From contig SVTJ01000001.1 in assembly GCA_015063845.1 (NCBI GenBank), positions 289,260 through 353,259 on the forward strand: a DNA stretch of 64,000 nt, in the 5' to 3' direction. The number at the start of each line of letters is the position of its first letter. Within the stretch, counting starts at the first letter, position 1. This stretch comes from Oscillospiraceae bacterium (GTDB taxonomy: Bacteria; Bacillota; Clostridia; Oscillospirales; CAG-272). The position numbers and the translations under genes were made by a program. The notes under the pieces are model-generated. The model was not told the DNA's origin and searched no databases. It saw nothing but the letters and a program-made list of their open reading frames with translations. This document shows positions 25,406-32,039 of the stretch, piece by piece.

Positions 25406-27202
25406 TTAATCCTTATAAATTGCGCCAAACTTACAGCTTGCGATACAAGCGCCGCACTTGATACACTTAGCGGTATCGATAACGTGAGGCTGCTTAACCG
25501 TTCCTGTAATTGCGTTAACAGGACACTTTCTTGCGCAGAGGGTACAACCCTTACACTTGTCAGCGTCGATCTTATACTGCATGAGGCTCTTACATACGCC
25601 TGCGGGACACTTCTTGTCAACGATATGTGCTACATACTCGTCTCTGAAGTAACGGAGCGTAGAAAGAACGGGGTTAGGAGCTGTCTGACCAAGTCCGCAG
25701 AGAGATGCGCTCTTGATGTAGTTAGAGAGCTCCTCAAGCTTATCAAGGTCTTCCATCTCGCCGTTACCAGAGATTATCTTATCGAGTATCTCGAGAAGTC
25801 TCTTTGTACCTACACGGCAAGGTGTACACTTACCGCAAGACTCATCAACTGTGAAGTCGAGGAAGAAGCGAGCAAGGTCAACCATACATGTGTCCTCATC
25901 CATAACGATAAGTCCACCCGAACCCATCATAGAGCCGATAGCGATGAGGTTATCGTAGTCGATAGGAGTATCGATAAGAGATGCGGGGATACATCCACCG
26001 GAAGGTCCACCTGTCTGAGCAGCCTTGAACTTCTTGCCGTTAGGAATACCGCCACCGATCTCCTCAACGACCTCACGAAGAGTTGTTCCCATAGGCACTT
26101 CAACAAGGCCTGTGTTGGTGATCTTTCCACCAAGAGCAAATACCTTTGTTCCCTTGGACTTCTCAGTACCCATAGATGTGAACCACTCAACACCCTTATT
26201 GATGATCTGAGGAATATTTGCGTAAGTCTCAACGTTGTTAAGAACTGTGGGCTGTCCAAACAATCCCTTTACTGCAGGGAAAGGAGGACGGGGACGAGGC
26301 TCACCTCTGTTACCCTCGATAGAGGTCATAAGAGCGGTCTCCTCACCGCAAACGAACGCGCCTGCGCCGAAGCGGAGGTCGATATCGAAGTTGAAGCCTG
26401 TTCCGAAGATATCCTTGCCGAGAAGGCCGTACTCACGAGCCTGATTGATAGCGATCTCAAGACGCTTAACAGCGATAGGATACTCTGCACGAACGTAGAT
26501 AAATCCTTCGTCTGCGCCAATAGCATATCCTGCGATAGCCATAGCCTCGATTACTGCATGGGGGTCACCCTCAAGGATAGAACGGTCCATGAACGCACCG
26601 GGGTCACCTTCGTCTGCGTTACAAGCAACGTACTTCTTGACCTGACCTCTGTTGTTGGAAGCGAACTTCCACTTGAGACCTGTGGGGAATCCACCGCCTC
26701 CACGTCCGCGGAGACCGGAATCAAGTATTGTCTGGATGACCTCATCAGGAGTCATCTCGGTAAGAACCTTACCAAGTGCCTGATAACCGTCCATTGCTAT
26801 GTACTCGTCGATGTTCTCGGGGTCGATAACACCGCAGTTACGAAGAGCTACTCTCTTCTGCTTCTTATAGAATGCTGTCTCGGAGAGAGAGGTTGCGTGA
26901 TGAACGTTCTCCTCTTTTGCCTCGTGATATACGAGTCTCTCAACGGGACGACCCTTGAGGAAGTGCTCCTCAACTATCTCGGGTACGTCCTCAGGCTTTA
27001 CACAGCTGTAGAACGTTCCCTCGGGATATACGATCATAACGGGACCGAGTGCGCAAAGACCAAAGCAACCTGTAAGTACTACCTTGACCTCATCCTCAAG
27101 TCCGCGAGCGATAAGCTCGGCGTTCATTGCTTCCTGAATCTTAAGACTGTTGGAAGATGTACAGCCTGTACCGCCGCAAATCAAAACATGTGTTCTAATC
27201 AT
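25406..27202 (-). CDS. hndC: NuoF-like NAD(P)H/flavin subunit of the hydrogenase, HndC/HydB
   Basis: 598 aa. Order: thioredoxin-like [2Fe-2S] domain (CGGTGCTSS), NuoF-type FMN and NAD domain (GLRGRGGGGFPTGLKW, GAGAFVCGEETALM), the [4Fe-4S] site ESCGKCTPCRVGT, and two C-terminal [4Fe-4S] clusters (CKGCTLCARKCP, CIKCGACIASCK). It holds the site of NAD(P)H oxidation and the flavin. It lies 28 bp after hndB and 18 bp before hndD. Confidence 0.95.
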   Translation of the reverse strand: MIRTHVLICGGTGCTSSNSLKIQEAMNAELIARGLEDEVKVVLTGCFGLCALGPVMIVYPEGTFYSCVKPEDVPEIVEEHFLKGRPVERLVYHEAKEENVHHATSLSETAFYKKQKRVALRNCGVIDPENIDEYIAMDGYQALGKVLTEMTPDEVIQTILDSGLRGRGGGGFPTGLKWKFASNNRGQVKKYVACNADEGDPGAFMDRSILEGDPHAVIEAMAIAGYAIGADEGFIYVRAEYPIAVKRLEIAINQAREYGLLGKDIFGTGFNFDIDLRFGAGAFVCGEETALMTSIEGNRGEPRPRPPFPAVKGLFGQPTVLNNVETYANIPQIINKGVEWFTSMGTEKSKGTKVFALGGKITNTGLVEVPMGTTLREVVEEIGGGIPNGKKFKAAQTGGPSGGCIPASLIDTPIDYDNLIAIGSMMGSGGLIVMDEDTCMVDLARFFLDFTVDESCGKCTPCRVGTKRLLEILDKIISGNGEMEDLDKLEELSNYIKSASLCGLGQTAPNPVLSTLRYFRDEYVAHIVDKKCPAGVCKSLMQYKIDADKCKGCTLCARKCPVNAITGTVKQPHVIDTAKCIKCGACIASCKFGAIYKD

Positions 27203-27230
27203 ATTTCTTTTTCCTTTCGTTTAGTCAAAC

Positions 27231-27602
27231 TTACTTGGTGATAGCACCGATCGTGTATTCCTCAACGACCTTACCGCCCTTGAGGTGCTTCTCTACGATC
27301 TCTGCAGCTTTATCGGCATCGAGCTTTACGTAGGTAACCTTTTCCTTACCTTCCTCGTAGATCTCTACAACGGGCTCATACTGGCAAATACCAATACAGC
27401 CTGTCTGTGTAACCGTTACCTTATCGGTAAGACCGTTCTTTGCTACACCCTCAACAAATGCGTTGAGCACGGGTCTTGCACCTGCAGCAATTCCGCAAGT
27501 TGCCATTCCGACAACAACTCTCGTAGCAGATTCACCCTCGCGAATTACGACCTTGTTCTGCATCTTTTCTCTGATTGCAGCAAGTTCTGCCAAAGATTTC
27601 AT
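27231..27602 (-). CDS. hndB: Thioredoxin-like [2Fe-2S] ferredoxin HndB
   Basis: A 123-aa thioredoxin-fold ferredoxin with cluster ligands MATCGIAAGA and QTGCIGICQYEP. In HndABCD-type hydrogenases this small subunit relays electrons between flavin and catalytic subunits. Its gene follows the GHKL ATPase gene and precedes hndC. Confidence 0.92.
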   Translation of the reverse strand: MKSLAELAAIREKMQNKVVIREGESATRVVVGMATCGIAAGARPVLNAFVEGVAKNGLTDKVTVTQTGCIGICQYEPVVEIYEEGKEKVTYVKLDADKAAEIVEKHLKGGKVVEEYTIGAITK

Positions 27603-27643
27603 AATAATTCCTCCGTTTTATTTTTAAGATTATTTTTTACCTA

Positions 27644-28183
27644 TTAGTTGTACTGTTCTTTTAAATATTCCGCGATCCAGATCTGAACCTCAGGCTCGGC
27701 AAGTGAAATATCAGCTCCAAGCACCTCGCGAAGCTCCGCTGTGTTAAGCGTCACTTCTCTATCGGGGGTTACGTCAGAGAAGAAAAAGTCTATCTCAGGA
27801 CTTCCCGCTATCAGGATACACATTGTGGAAACGATATCACCGACAGGCATAAAATCAATGCTTTTTGTGTCAAACACTGCTTTTACAGTTGTGCCGTGAT
27901 CTTGCTCACGCTGTGATGACACTATCTCAAGCGAGCCTCCCGTTTGCTCAGCTGCGAGCTTAAGCAACGGAATACCCATTCCGACCTTTCTTGTGGTTCG
28001 AGTAGTATAAAACGGATCGGTAACGTTCCTTACCGTTTGCTCGCTCATTCCACAACCGTCGTCCTTGATACTAAGCGTCAACATACCGTCAGCACCGGTT
28101 CTCAACGTTATCTCCACAAGGCTTGCACCTGCAACTACCGAGTTCTTAGCTACGTCGAGAATATTAAGTGACAGTTCTTTCAT
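27644..28183 (-). CDS. GHKL-type ATP-binding protein within the hydrogenase operon
   Basis: A 179-aa stand-alone histidine-kinase-like ATPase. N box LDVAKNSVVAGAS, G1 IKDDGCGMS, F-box region DPFYTTR and G2 VGMGIPLL are visible in residues 8-100. There is no dimerisation, phospho-His or sensor domain. The C-terminal 80 residues are of unknown fold. Its location between hndA and hndB recurs in clostridial hydrogenase operons as far as I know; its role is unproven and may be regulatory, paired with the second GHKL protein of this operon. Confidence 0.82.
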   Translation of the reverse strand: MKELSLNILDVAKNSVVAGASLVEITLRTGADGMLTLSIKDDGCGMSEQTVRNVTDPFYTTRTTRKVGMGIPLLKLAAEQTGGSLEIVSSQREQDHGTTVKAVFDTKSIDFMPVGDIVSTMCILIAGSPEIDFFFSDVTPDREVTLNTAELREVLGADISLAEPEVQIWIAEYLKEQYN

Positions 28184-28191
28184 AGTAAGCT

Positions 28192-28689
28192 TTAGTTCTT
28201 ATACTTCGCAAGGATACCCTCTACGTCTGCTACTGTGAGCTTACCGTAAACTTCGTTGTTTACCGTAAGAACGGGTGCAAGTCCGCAAGCACCTATACAT
28301 CTTGTAGCCTCGAGAGAATACTTACCGTCGGGTGTTGTAGAACCGGAAGGCAATCCAAGGATCTGAGTGATCTTATCAAGGATGTCACCGCTACCCTTAA
28401 CGTAGCAAGCGGTTCCCAAGCAAACAGCGATAGAAATATCGCCCTTGGGGTTAAGAACGAACTGGGAGTAGAACGTAGAAACGCCGTAAACTTCCTCAAG
28501 GGAAACTCCCATTCTGAGAGCTATGATCTTCTGAACTTCGATAGGCAGGTATCCGTAGATCTCCTGAGCCTCCTGCAGTACAGGCATCAAAGCGCCCTTT
28601 GTTCCGCGATACTTGTCAATGACAGCGATGAGCTGTTCTTCTTGAGCCTTTGTTCCACGGAACATTACTGTGGTCAAATTTTTTTTCAT
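28192..28689 (-). CDS. hndA: NuoE-like [2Fe-2S] subunit HndA/HydC
   Basis: 165-aa subunit of the NAD(P)H-linked hydrogenase. A helical N terminus precedes a thioredoxin-like domain whose cluster ligands are VCLGTACYVKGSG and RCIGACGLAPVL. It is the first of the catalytic genes, after the regulatory half of the operon. Confidence 0.94.
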   Translation of the reverse strand: MKKNLTTVMFRGTKAQEEQLIAVIDKYRGTKGALMPVLQEAQEIYGYLPIEVQKIIALRMGVSLEEVYGVSTFYSQFVLNPKGDISIAVCLGTACYVKGSGDILDKITQILGLPSGSTTPDGKYSLEATRCIGACGLAPVLTVNNEVYGKLTVADVEGILAKYKN

Positions 28690-28745
28690 GACGAAAAACT
28701 CCTCCGTTTTGATTTAATTTATTTATTATTTTTTAAATAAATCCG

Positions 28746-29486
28746 TTAGTTATCGTGACTGTTCAGGTATTCGAACAATCTTTTTCTCACAAGCGACGAG
28801 CTGTACGGCTCATCGTCAAGCGTTATCGAATTATCCGCTTCGTTGATATCCCAAAGATGATGCGCATCCGATGACACCACCGTCTTCTTTCCTCGCGTTG
28901 TTGGATAATTCTCTGTTATCTCTTCTATACGCTCACGATTGTTAAATTCTAAACAATCGAAGTCGTACTCCTGCGGAACGTCGCCGAGAATAGCGATTAT
29001 TCCGTTTGATTCCCTATCGATATGTGCGGGGTGAACGTGCGCGCCAAAGCTCTTTGCAAGCTCTATCGCGTCGTCTATCCAAAGGTCAGTAGCCGATATC
29101 AAAAGCTTCGGCTCTGTTCCGATCACCTCGTCCTCAGCATCGAGCACGAGCTGATTTCCAAATATCTCGGGTTTATTATCAATGTCCATAAGATGCTCGC
29201 TTACCGCTTTGTCAAACGCCATTGCGTCTTCAAGCTCCTCAAACAGGCACACAAGATGTATATCCTCCGCGGTGGATAGCTCCATTCCCGCAATGGGTAT
29301 GATCCCCTGCCGCTTACACGCCGTAAAGAACGCGGGACAGTTCTTGCAGCTGTTATGATCTGTCAGCGCAACTATCTGCAAGCCTTTAAGCGCAGCCATT
29401 CCCGCTATGTTGTTCGGCGTCATATCGTCATCCGAGCAAGGTGAAAGACAGGAATGTATATGAAGGTCATAATAGTACGGTGTCAT
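28746..29486 (-). CDS. PHP-domain phosphoesterase in the hydrogenase operon
   Basis: Start set at ATG 29486 (MTPYYYDLHIHSCLSPC), which overlaps the preceding stop by 4 bp. The 246-aa PHP domain shows HIHSCLSPCSDDDM, TDHNSCKNCPAF, HPAHIDR and SSDAHHLWD metal sites. It also contains several Cys close to the metal motifs. The substrate is unknown; the closest relatives are TrpH/YciV-like PHP phosphoesterases. Membership in the sensor half of the hydrogenase operon suggests a signalling or repair role, but nothing in the sequence fixes it. Confidence 0.82.
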   Translation of the reverse strand: MTPYYYDLHIHSCLSPCSDDDMTPNNIAGMAALKGLQIVALTDHNSCKNCPAFFTACKRQGIIPIAGMELSTAEDIHLVCLFEELEDAMAFDKAVSEHLMDIDNKPEIFGNQLVLDAEDEVIGTEPKLLISATDLWIDDAIELAKSFGAHVHPAHIDRESNGIIAILGDVPQEYDFDCLEFNNRERIEEITENYPTTRGKKTVVSSDAHHLWDINEADNSITLDDEPYSSSLVRKRLFEYLNSHDN

Positions 29487-29809
29487 AAGTATTTGGAAAT
29501 ACTTGCGCAAAGCGCAAACGTATCGTCTTTACTTCCAAGCAAATTAACACCGACGCTCTTTGCCTTCTCTATAACTTCATCGTCAAGCTCAACGCCCTCC
29601 GAAAGAAGTATGCACGCAGGATCTGCAAGAGATGCCACGGCAACTATATTGACGTTAGACATTATAGTCACCCAAACGTCTCCGCTTTTCGCTCTGCCCA
29701 TTACCCAGCTAAGGAGATCGCCTGCGTATCCGCCGCTTATCTCTCTGTCGCCATCGGGCATACAAAATATCTTACAATCCAAGGCAGCCGCCAACTCTTT
29801 TACAGTCAC
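29483..29809 (-). CDS. DRTGG-domain protein (second copy)
   Basis: A 108-aa single-domain protein of the DRTGG type: MTVKELAAALDCKIF, GGYAGDLLSWVMGRAKSGDVWVTIMSN, then a hydrophobic strand VASLADPACILL and a C-terminal alpha/beta stretch. DRTGG domains occur beside CBS domains and in phosphotransacetylases and probably bind a small ligand. The layout matches the DRTGG protein at 31.5 kb, so the operon holds a diverged pair. Confidence 0.75.
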   Translation of the reverse strand: MTVKELAAALDCKIFCMPDGDREISGGYAGDLLSWVMGRAKSGDVWVTIMSNVNIVAVASLADPACILLSEGVELDDEVIEKAKSVGVNLLGSKDDTFALCASISKYL

Positions 29810-29830
29810 GCCGCACCTCCATAATAAGTA

Positions 29831-31099
29831 TTAATCATGCTTCGAAACAGTATCGCGAAGCTTTATAAGACAATCCGCCTCGTCTGCTTCTCCCTTGATG
29901 ATGTCCTCTGCCAAAGCGTGACAGTTAGGAGCGCCGCAAGAGCCGCAATCAAGATGTGGCAATGACTTATAGATGCACTCGACCTCCGACATCTTCGCAA
30001 TAGCCGTCATTCTATCCTCCGCGAGTGCCGTACCGCCGATGCTGTTCAAGATGCTCTCAAACTCATCCATAACAACGCAGTCAGGCAAACTTGCATCCTG
30101 CTCAACGTGATTACGGGAAATGGGAAGATACTTTCTGAGCGATCTCAGTCTCGCCTTTGCTATGTAAGGGTTCTCCACGTTAAGCGTTCCGCCAACGCAA
30201 CCGCCATTACAAGCGTTGAGCTCTACGAACTCAAGATTATGTATCGTTCCGTTTTCGATCTCGTCGAGAACATGTATGCAGTTCTCTATGCCGTCTGCCG
30301 CGAGGTATCTTTCGGACAGCAACGACGTTGCCTCTCCGCCCGTACCTGCCCAGTTAAGACCTATAATACCAGTCTTCGAAAGCTGCTTGGGGTTTGTTAT
30401 CTCCTTGCGCTTAGCACGTATCTTAAAGTAGAAGTCGTTTATCGCAAGCGCACCCGTGACAGCACTTTTCTCAACGCCAAGCGGATTTTTGACATAGCTT
30501 ATCTTAGCGGGACACGGAGATACGAACAAAACGCAGATATCGTCGTTCGTAAGCTCGGGGTGTTCCTTAAGCGTTTCTTCCCTCGCGAGCATTGCCGCAT
30601 ATTCGATAGGCGGAACGATCGGCAAAAGATTATCAACAAGATAAGGAAATCTCAGCGCAATAAGTCTTACTATCGCAGGACACGCGGAGCTTATAACAGG
30701 ATACTCAAGCCCCTCACGCTTCATATACCTACGGGTATATTCGGTTATTATCTCCGCGGCGCGAGACACCTCGAACACCGCATCAAAGCCGCATTCAAGA
30801 AGCGCTGTGAGTATATAATCAACGTCATCCAGATCCTCAAACTGTCCGTACAGCGCGGGAGCCGGCAACGCGATCTTGTATTTGTAATCGGCGAAGTCTT
30901 CGAATTTATCGAATATCGCCTTTTTTGCCTGATATGGACAAACACGAATGCATTCGCCGCAATCAATGCACTTTTCCTCCTTGATTATCGCGTGACCGTC
31001 ACGGACACGGATAGCCTCGGTGGGACATCTCTTTATGCAATTGGTACATCCTTTGCACTTGCTTATATCGAGTGTAACAGAATGCTTATAGCCTGACAT
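29831..31099 (-). CDS. H-cluster-like Fe-S protein, putative sensory hydrogenase without PAS domain
   Basis: 422 aa. Two N-terminal [4Fe-4S] clusters (CKGCTNCIKRCP, CIDCGECIRVCP) are followed by a [FeFe]-hydrogenase large-subunit domain whose three motifs are altered: SSACPAIVRL (usual TSCCPAW), VSPCPAKISY (usual MPCTAKK) and NACNGGCVGGTLNVENP (usual MACPGGC). The four Cys for a cubane remain, but the Cys that relays protons is replaced by Ala. A further Fe-S segment (CGSCGAPNC, then DC) ends the protein. HydS-type sensors have a similar plan but add a PAS domain, which is absent here. Most likely a redox or H2 sensor rather than an enzyme. Confidence 0.85.
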   Translation of the reverse strand: MSGYKHSVTLDISKCKGCTNCIKRCPTEAIRVRDGHAIIKEEKCIDCGECIRVCPYQAKKAIFDKFEDFADYKYKIALPAPALYGQFEDLDDVDYILTALLECGFDAVFEVSRAAEIITEYTRRYMKREGLEYPVISSACPAIVRLIALRFPYLVDNLLPIVPPIEYAAMLAREETLKEHPELTNDDICVLFVSPCPAKISYVKNPLGVEKSAVTGALAINDFYFKIRAKRKEITNPKQLSKTGIIGLNWAGTGGEATSLLSERYLAADGIENCIHVLDEIENGTIHNLEFVELNACNGGCVGGTLNVENPYIAKARLRSLRKYLPISRNHVEQDASLPDCVVMDEFESILNSIGGTALAEDRMTAIAKMSEVECIYKSLPHLDCGSCGAPNCHALAEDIIKGEADEADCLIKLRDTVSKHD

Positions 31100-31123
31100 A
31101 ATAACCTCTTTCCCGAGGTAAGA

Positions 31124-31546
31124 TCAAACGTTTACAGTCATATAGACCGTAGTTCCCTTTCCTACCTCTGATTCGATTTTCATATCGTCGGTATATCTCT
31201 TCATATTGGGCAGACCCATACCTGCTCCGAATCCGAGTGAGCGAATATTATCGGGAGCTGTTGAATATCCTTCCTGCATAGCAAGCTCAATGTTAGATAT
31301 TCCCGGGCCTCTGTCGGCAAGAATTATCTCTATCTTGTCGACGTAGACGTCAACGTCTGCCGTTCCTCCGTTTGCGTGAATGACCATATTGATCTCACCC
31401 TCGTACATAGCGACCGACACACGGCGTATAACGTCGGGAGCAAAGCCCATATCACGGAGATGCTTTTTTATACGCACGGACGCCTCGCCCGCAGACGTAA
31501 AATTCTCTCCGTCAATATCAAAGTGAAAATTTACGCGATCAGTCAT
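31124..31546 (-). CDS. RsbT/RsbW-like GHKL ATPase (anti-sigma kinase family)
   Basis: Start taken as ATG 31546 (MTDRVNFHF) 9 bp behind GGAGGTG; it overlaps the DRTGG gene by 8 bp and gives 140 aa. N box YEGEINMVIHANGG, G1 LADRGPGI and G2 LGFGAGMGLPNMKRY match serine-kinase and switch proteins of the RsbW/RsbT family. No STAS antagonist, PP2C phosphatase or sigma factor lies nearby, so the partner is unknown; the adjacent DRTGG and Fe-S sensor proteins are candidates. Confidence 0.82.
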   Translation of the reverse strand: MTDRVNFHFDIDGENFTSAGEASVRIKKHLRDMGFAPDVIRRVSVAMYEGEINMVIHANGGTADVDVYVDKIEIILADRGPGISNIELAMQEGYSTAPDNIRSLGFGAGMGLPNMKRYTDDMKIESEVGKGTTVYMTVNV

Positions 31547-31895
31547 TTCCAACTTCACCTCCGGCAAGTCCGTTAGTATAGAGCTTACCGCAAGCAATGT
31601 ACATTCTCTCATCGGTAGCAAGCACTACCATTCCCGCATCGTCCGCGAGCGTAAGAACGTCCTTGGGCGGAAGTTTTCCTCTCACAAAAACTATACAACG
31701 CATATCCATCATAACGGCAGTTCTTACTACCTGAGGATTGCAAAGCCCCGTAAGCAACACAGCCTGGTCTTTTACAAACGCAAGCACGTCACTCATCATA
31801 TCGCATCCGCAAGCGGAATGCACTGAGCCGTCAAGCTTATCCTCACCGCAAAGCACTTTTGCGTCCAAAAGCTCGACTATCGTTCTTATCTTCAT
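31539..31895 (-). CDS. DRTGG-domain protein (first gene of hydrogenase operon)
   Basis: Start at ATG 31895 (MKIRTIVELL), 8 bp behind GGAGG, not at 31913. 118 aa with the same layout as the second DRTGG protein: a VELLDAKVLCG opening, CGCDMMSDVLAFVKDQAVLLTGLCNP, then two Rossmann-like strands. The Cys pair CGCD is absent from the other copy. It is coupled to the GHKL ATPase gene by overlap. Confidence 0.78.
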   Translation of the reverse strand: MKIRTIVELLDAKVLCGEDKLDGSVHSACGCDMMSDVLAFVKDQAVLLTGLCNPQVVRTAVMMDMRCIVFVRGKLPPKDVLTLADDAGMVVLATDERMYIACGKLYTNGLAGGEVGND

Positions 31896-31950
31896 ATGGT
31901 TGCCTCCAAACAAACGCGCAAAACCTCACGCTAAAATTGCATACACATAC

Positions 31951-31979
31951 ATTATACAATATAAATCTAAAATTGTCTA
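31951..31979 (-). promoter_or_regulatory. Promoter of the hydrogenase operon
   Basis: TAGACA, 17 bp, TATAAT on the minus strand, leaving about 50 nt of leader before the first DRTGG gene. It would drive all ten genes, sensor module first. Confidence 0.75.
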
Positions 31980-31991
31980 TACGTTTTTCGA

Positions 31992-32025
31992 TTTTTTTGC
32001 GCAAAAAAACTTAAAACTTTTTGTA
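31992..32025 (-). terminator. Possible polA terminator
   Basis: After the polA stop an A/T palindrome TTTTTTTGCGCAAAAAAA (31992-32009) and a preceding AAAAAGTTTTAAGTTTTTTT stretch could form weak hairpins ending in T runs. Much weaker than other terminators here. Confidence 0.35.
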
Positions 32026-32039
32026 AATTTTGCATTTAT

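Noticed and set aside
23672-27241. A 1189-codon open frame on the + strand, the longest antisense ORF of the window
   Set aside because: It lies exactly opposite hndD and hndC. Its protein is rich in Leu, Ser, Cys and Val without domain motifs, as expected when the complement of strongly codon-biased genes stays open. The minus-strand proteins have full cofactor motifs.
30107-31096. 329-codon + strand ORF
   Set aside because: Shadow of the H-cluster-like protein gene; no ribosome site and no recognisable motif.
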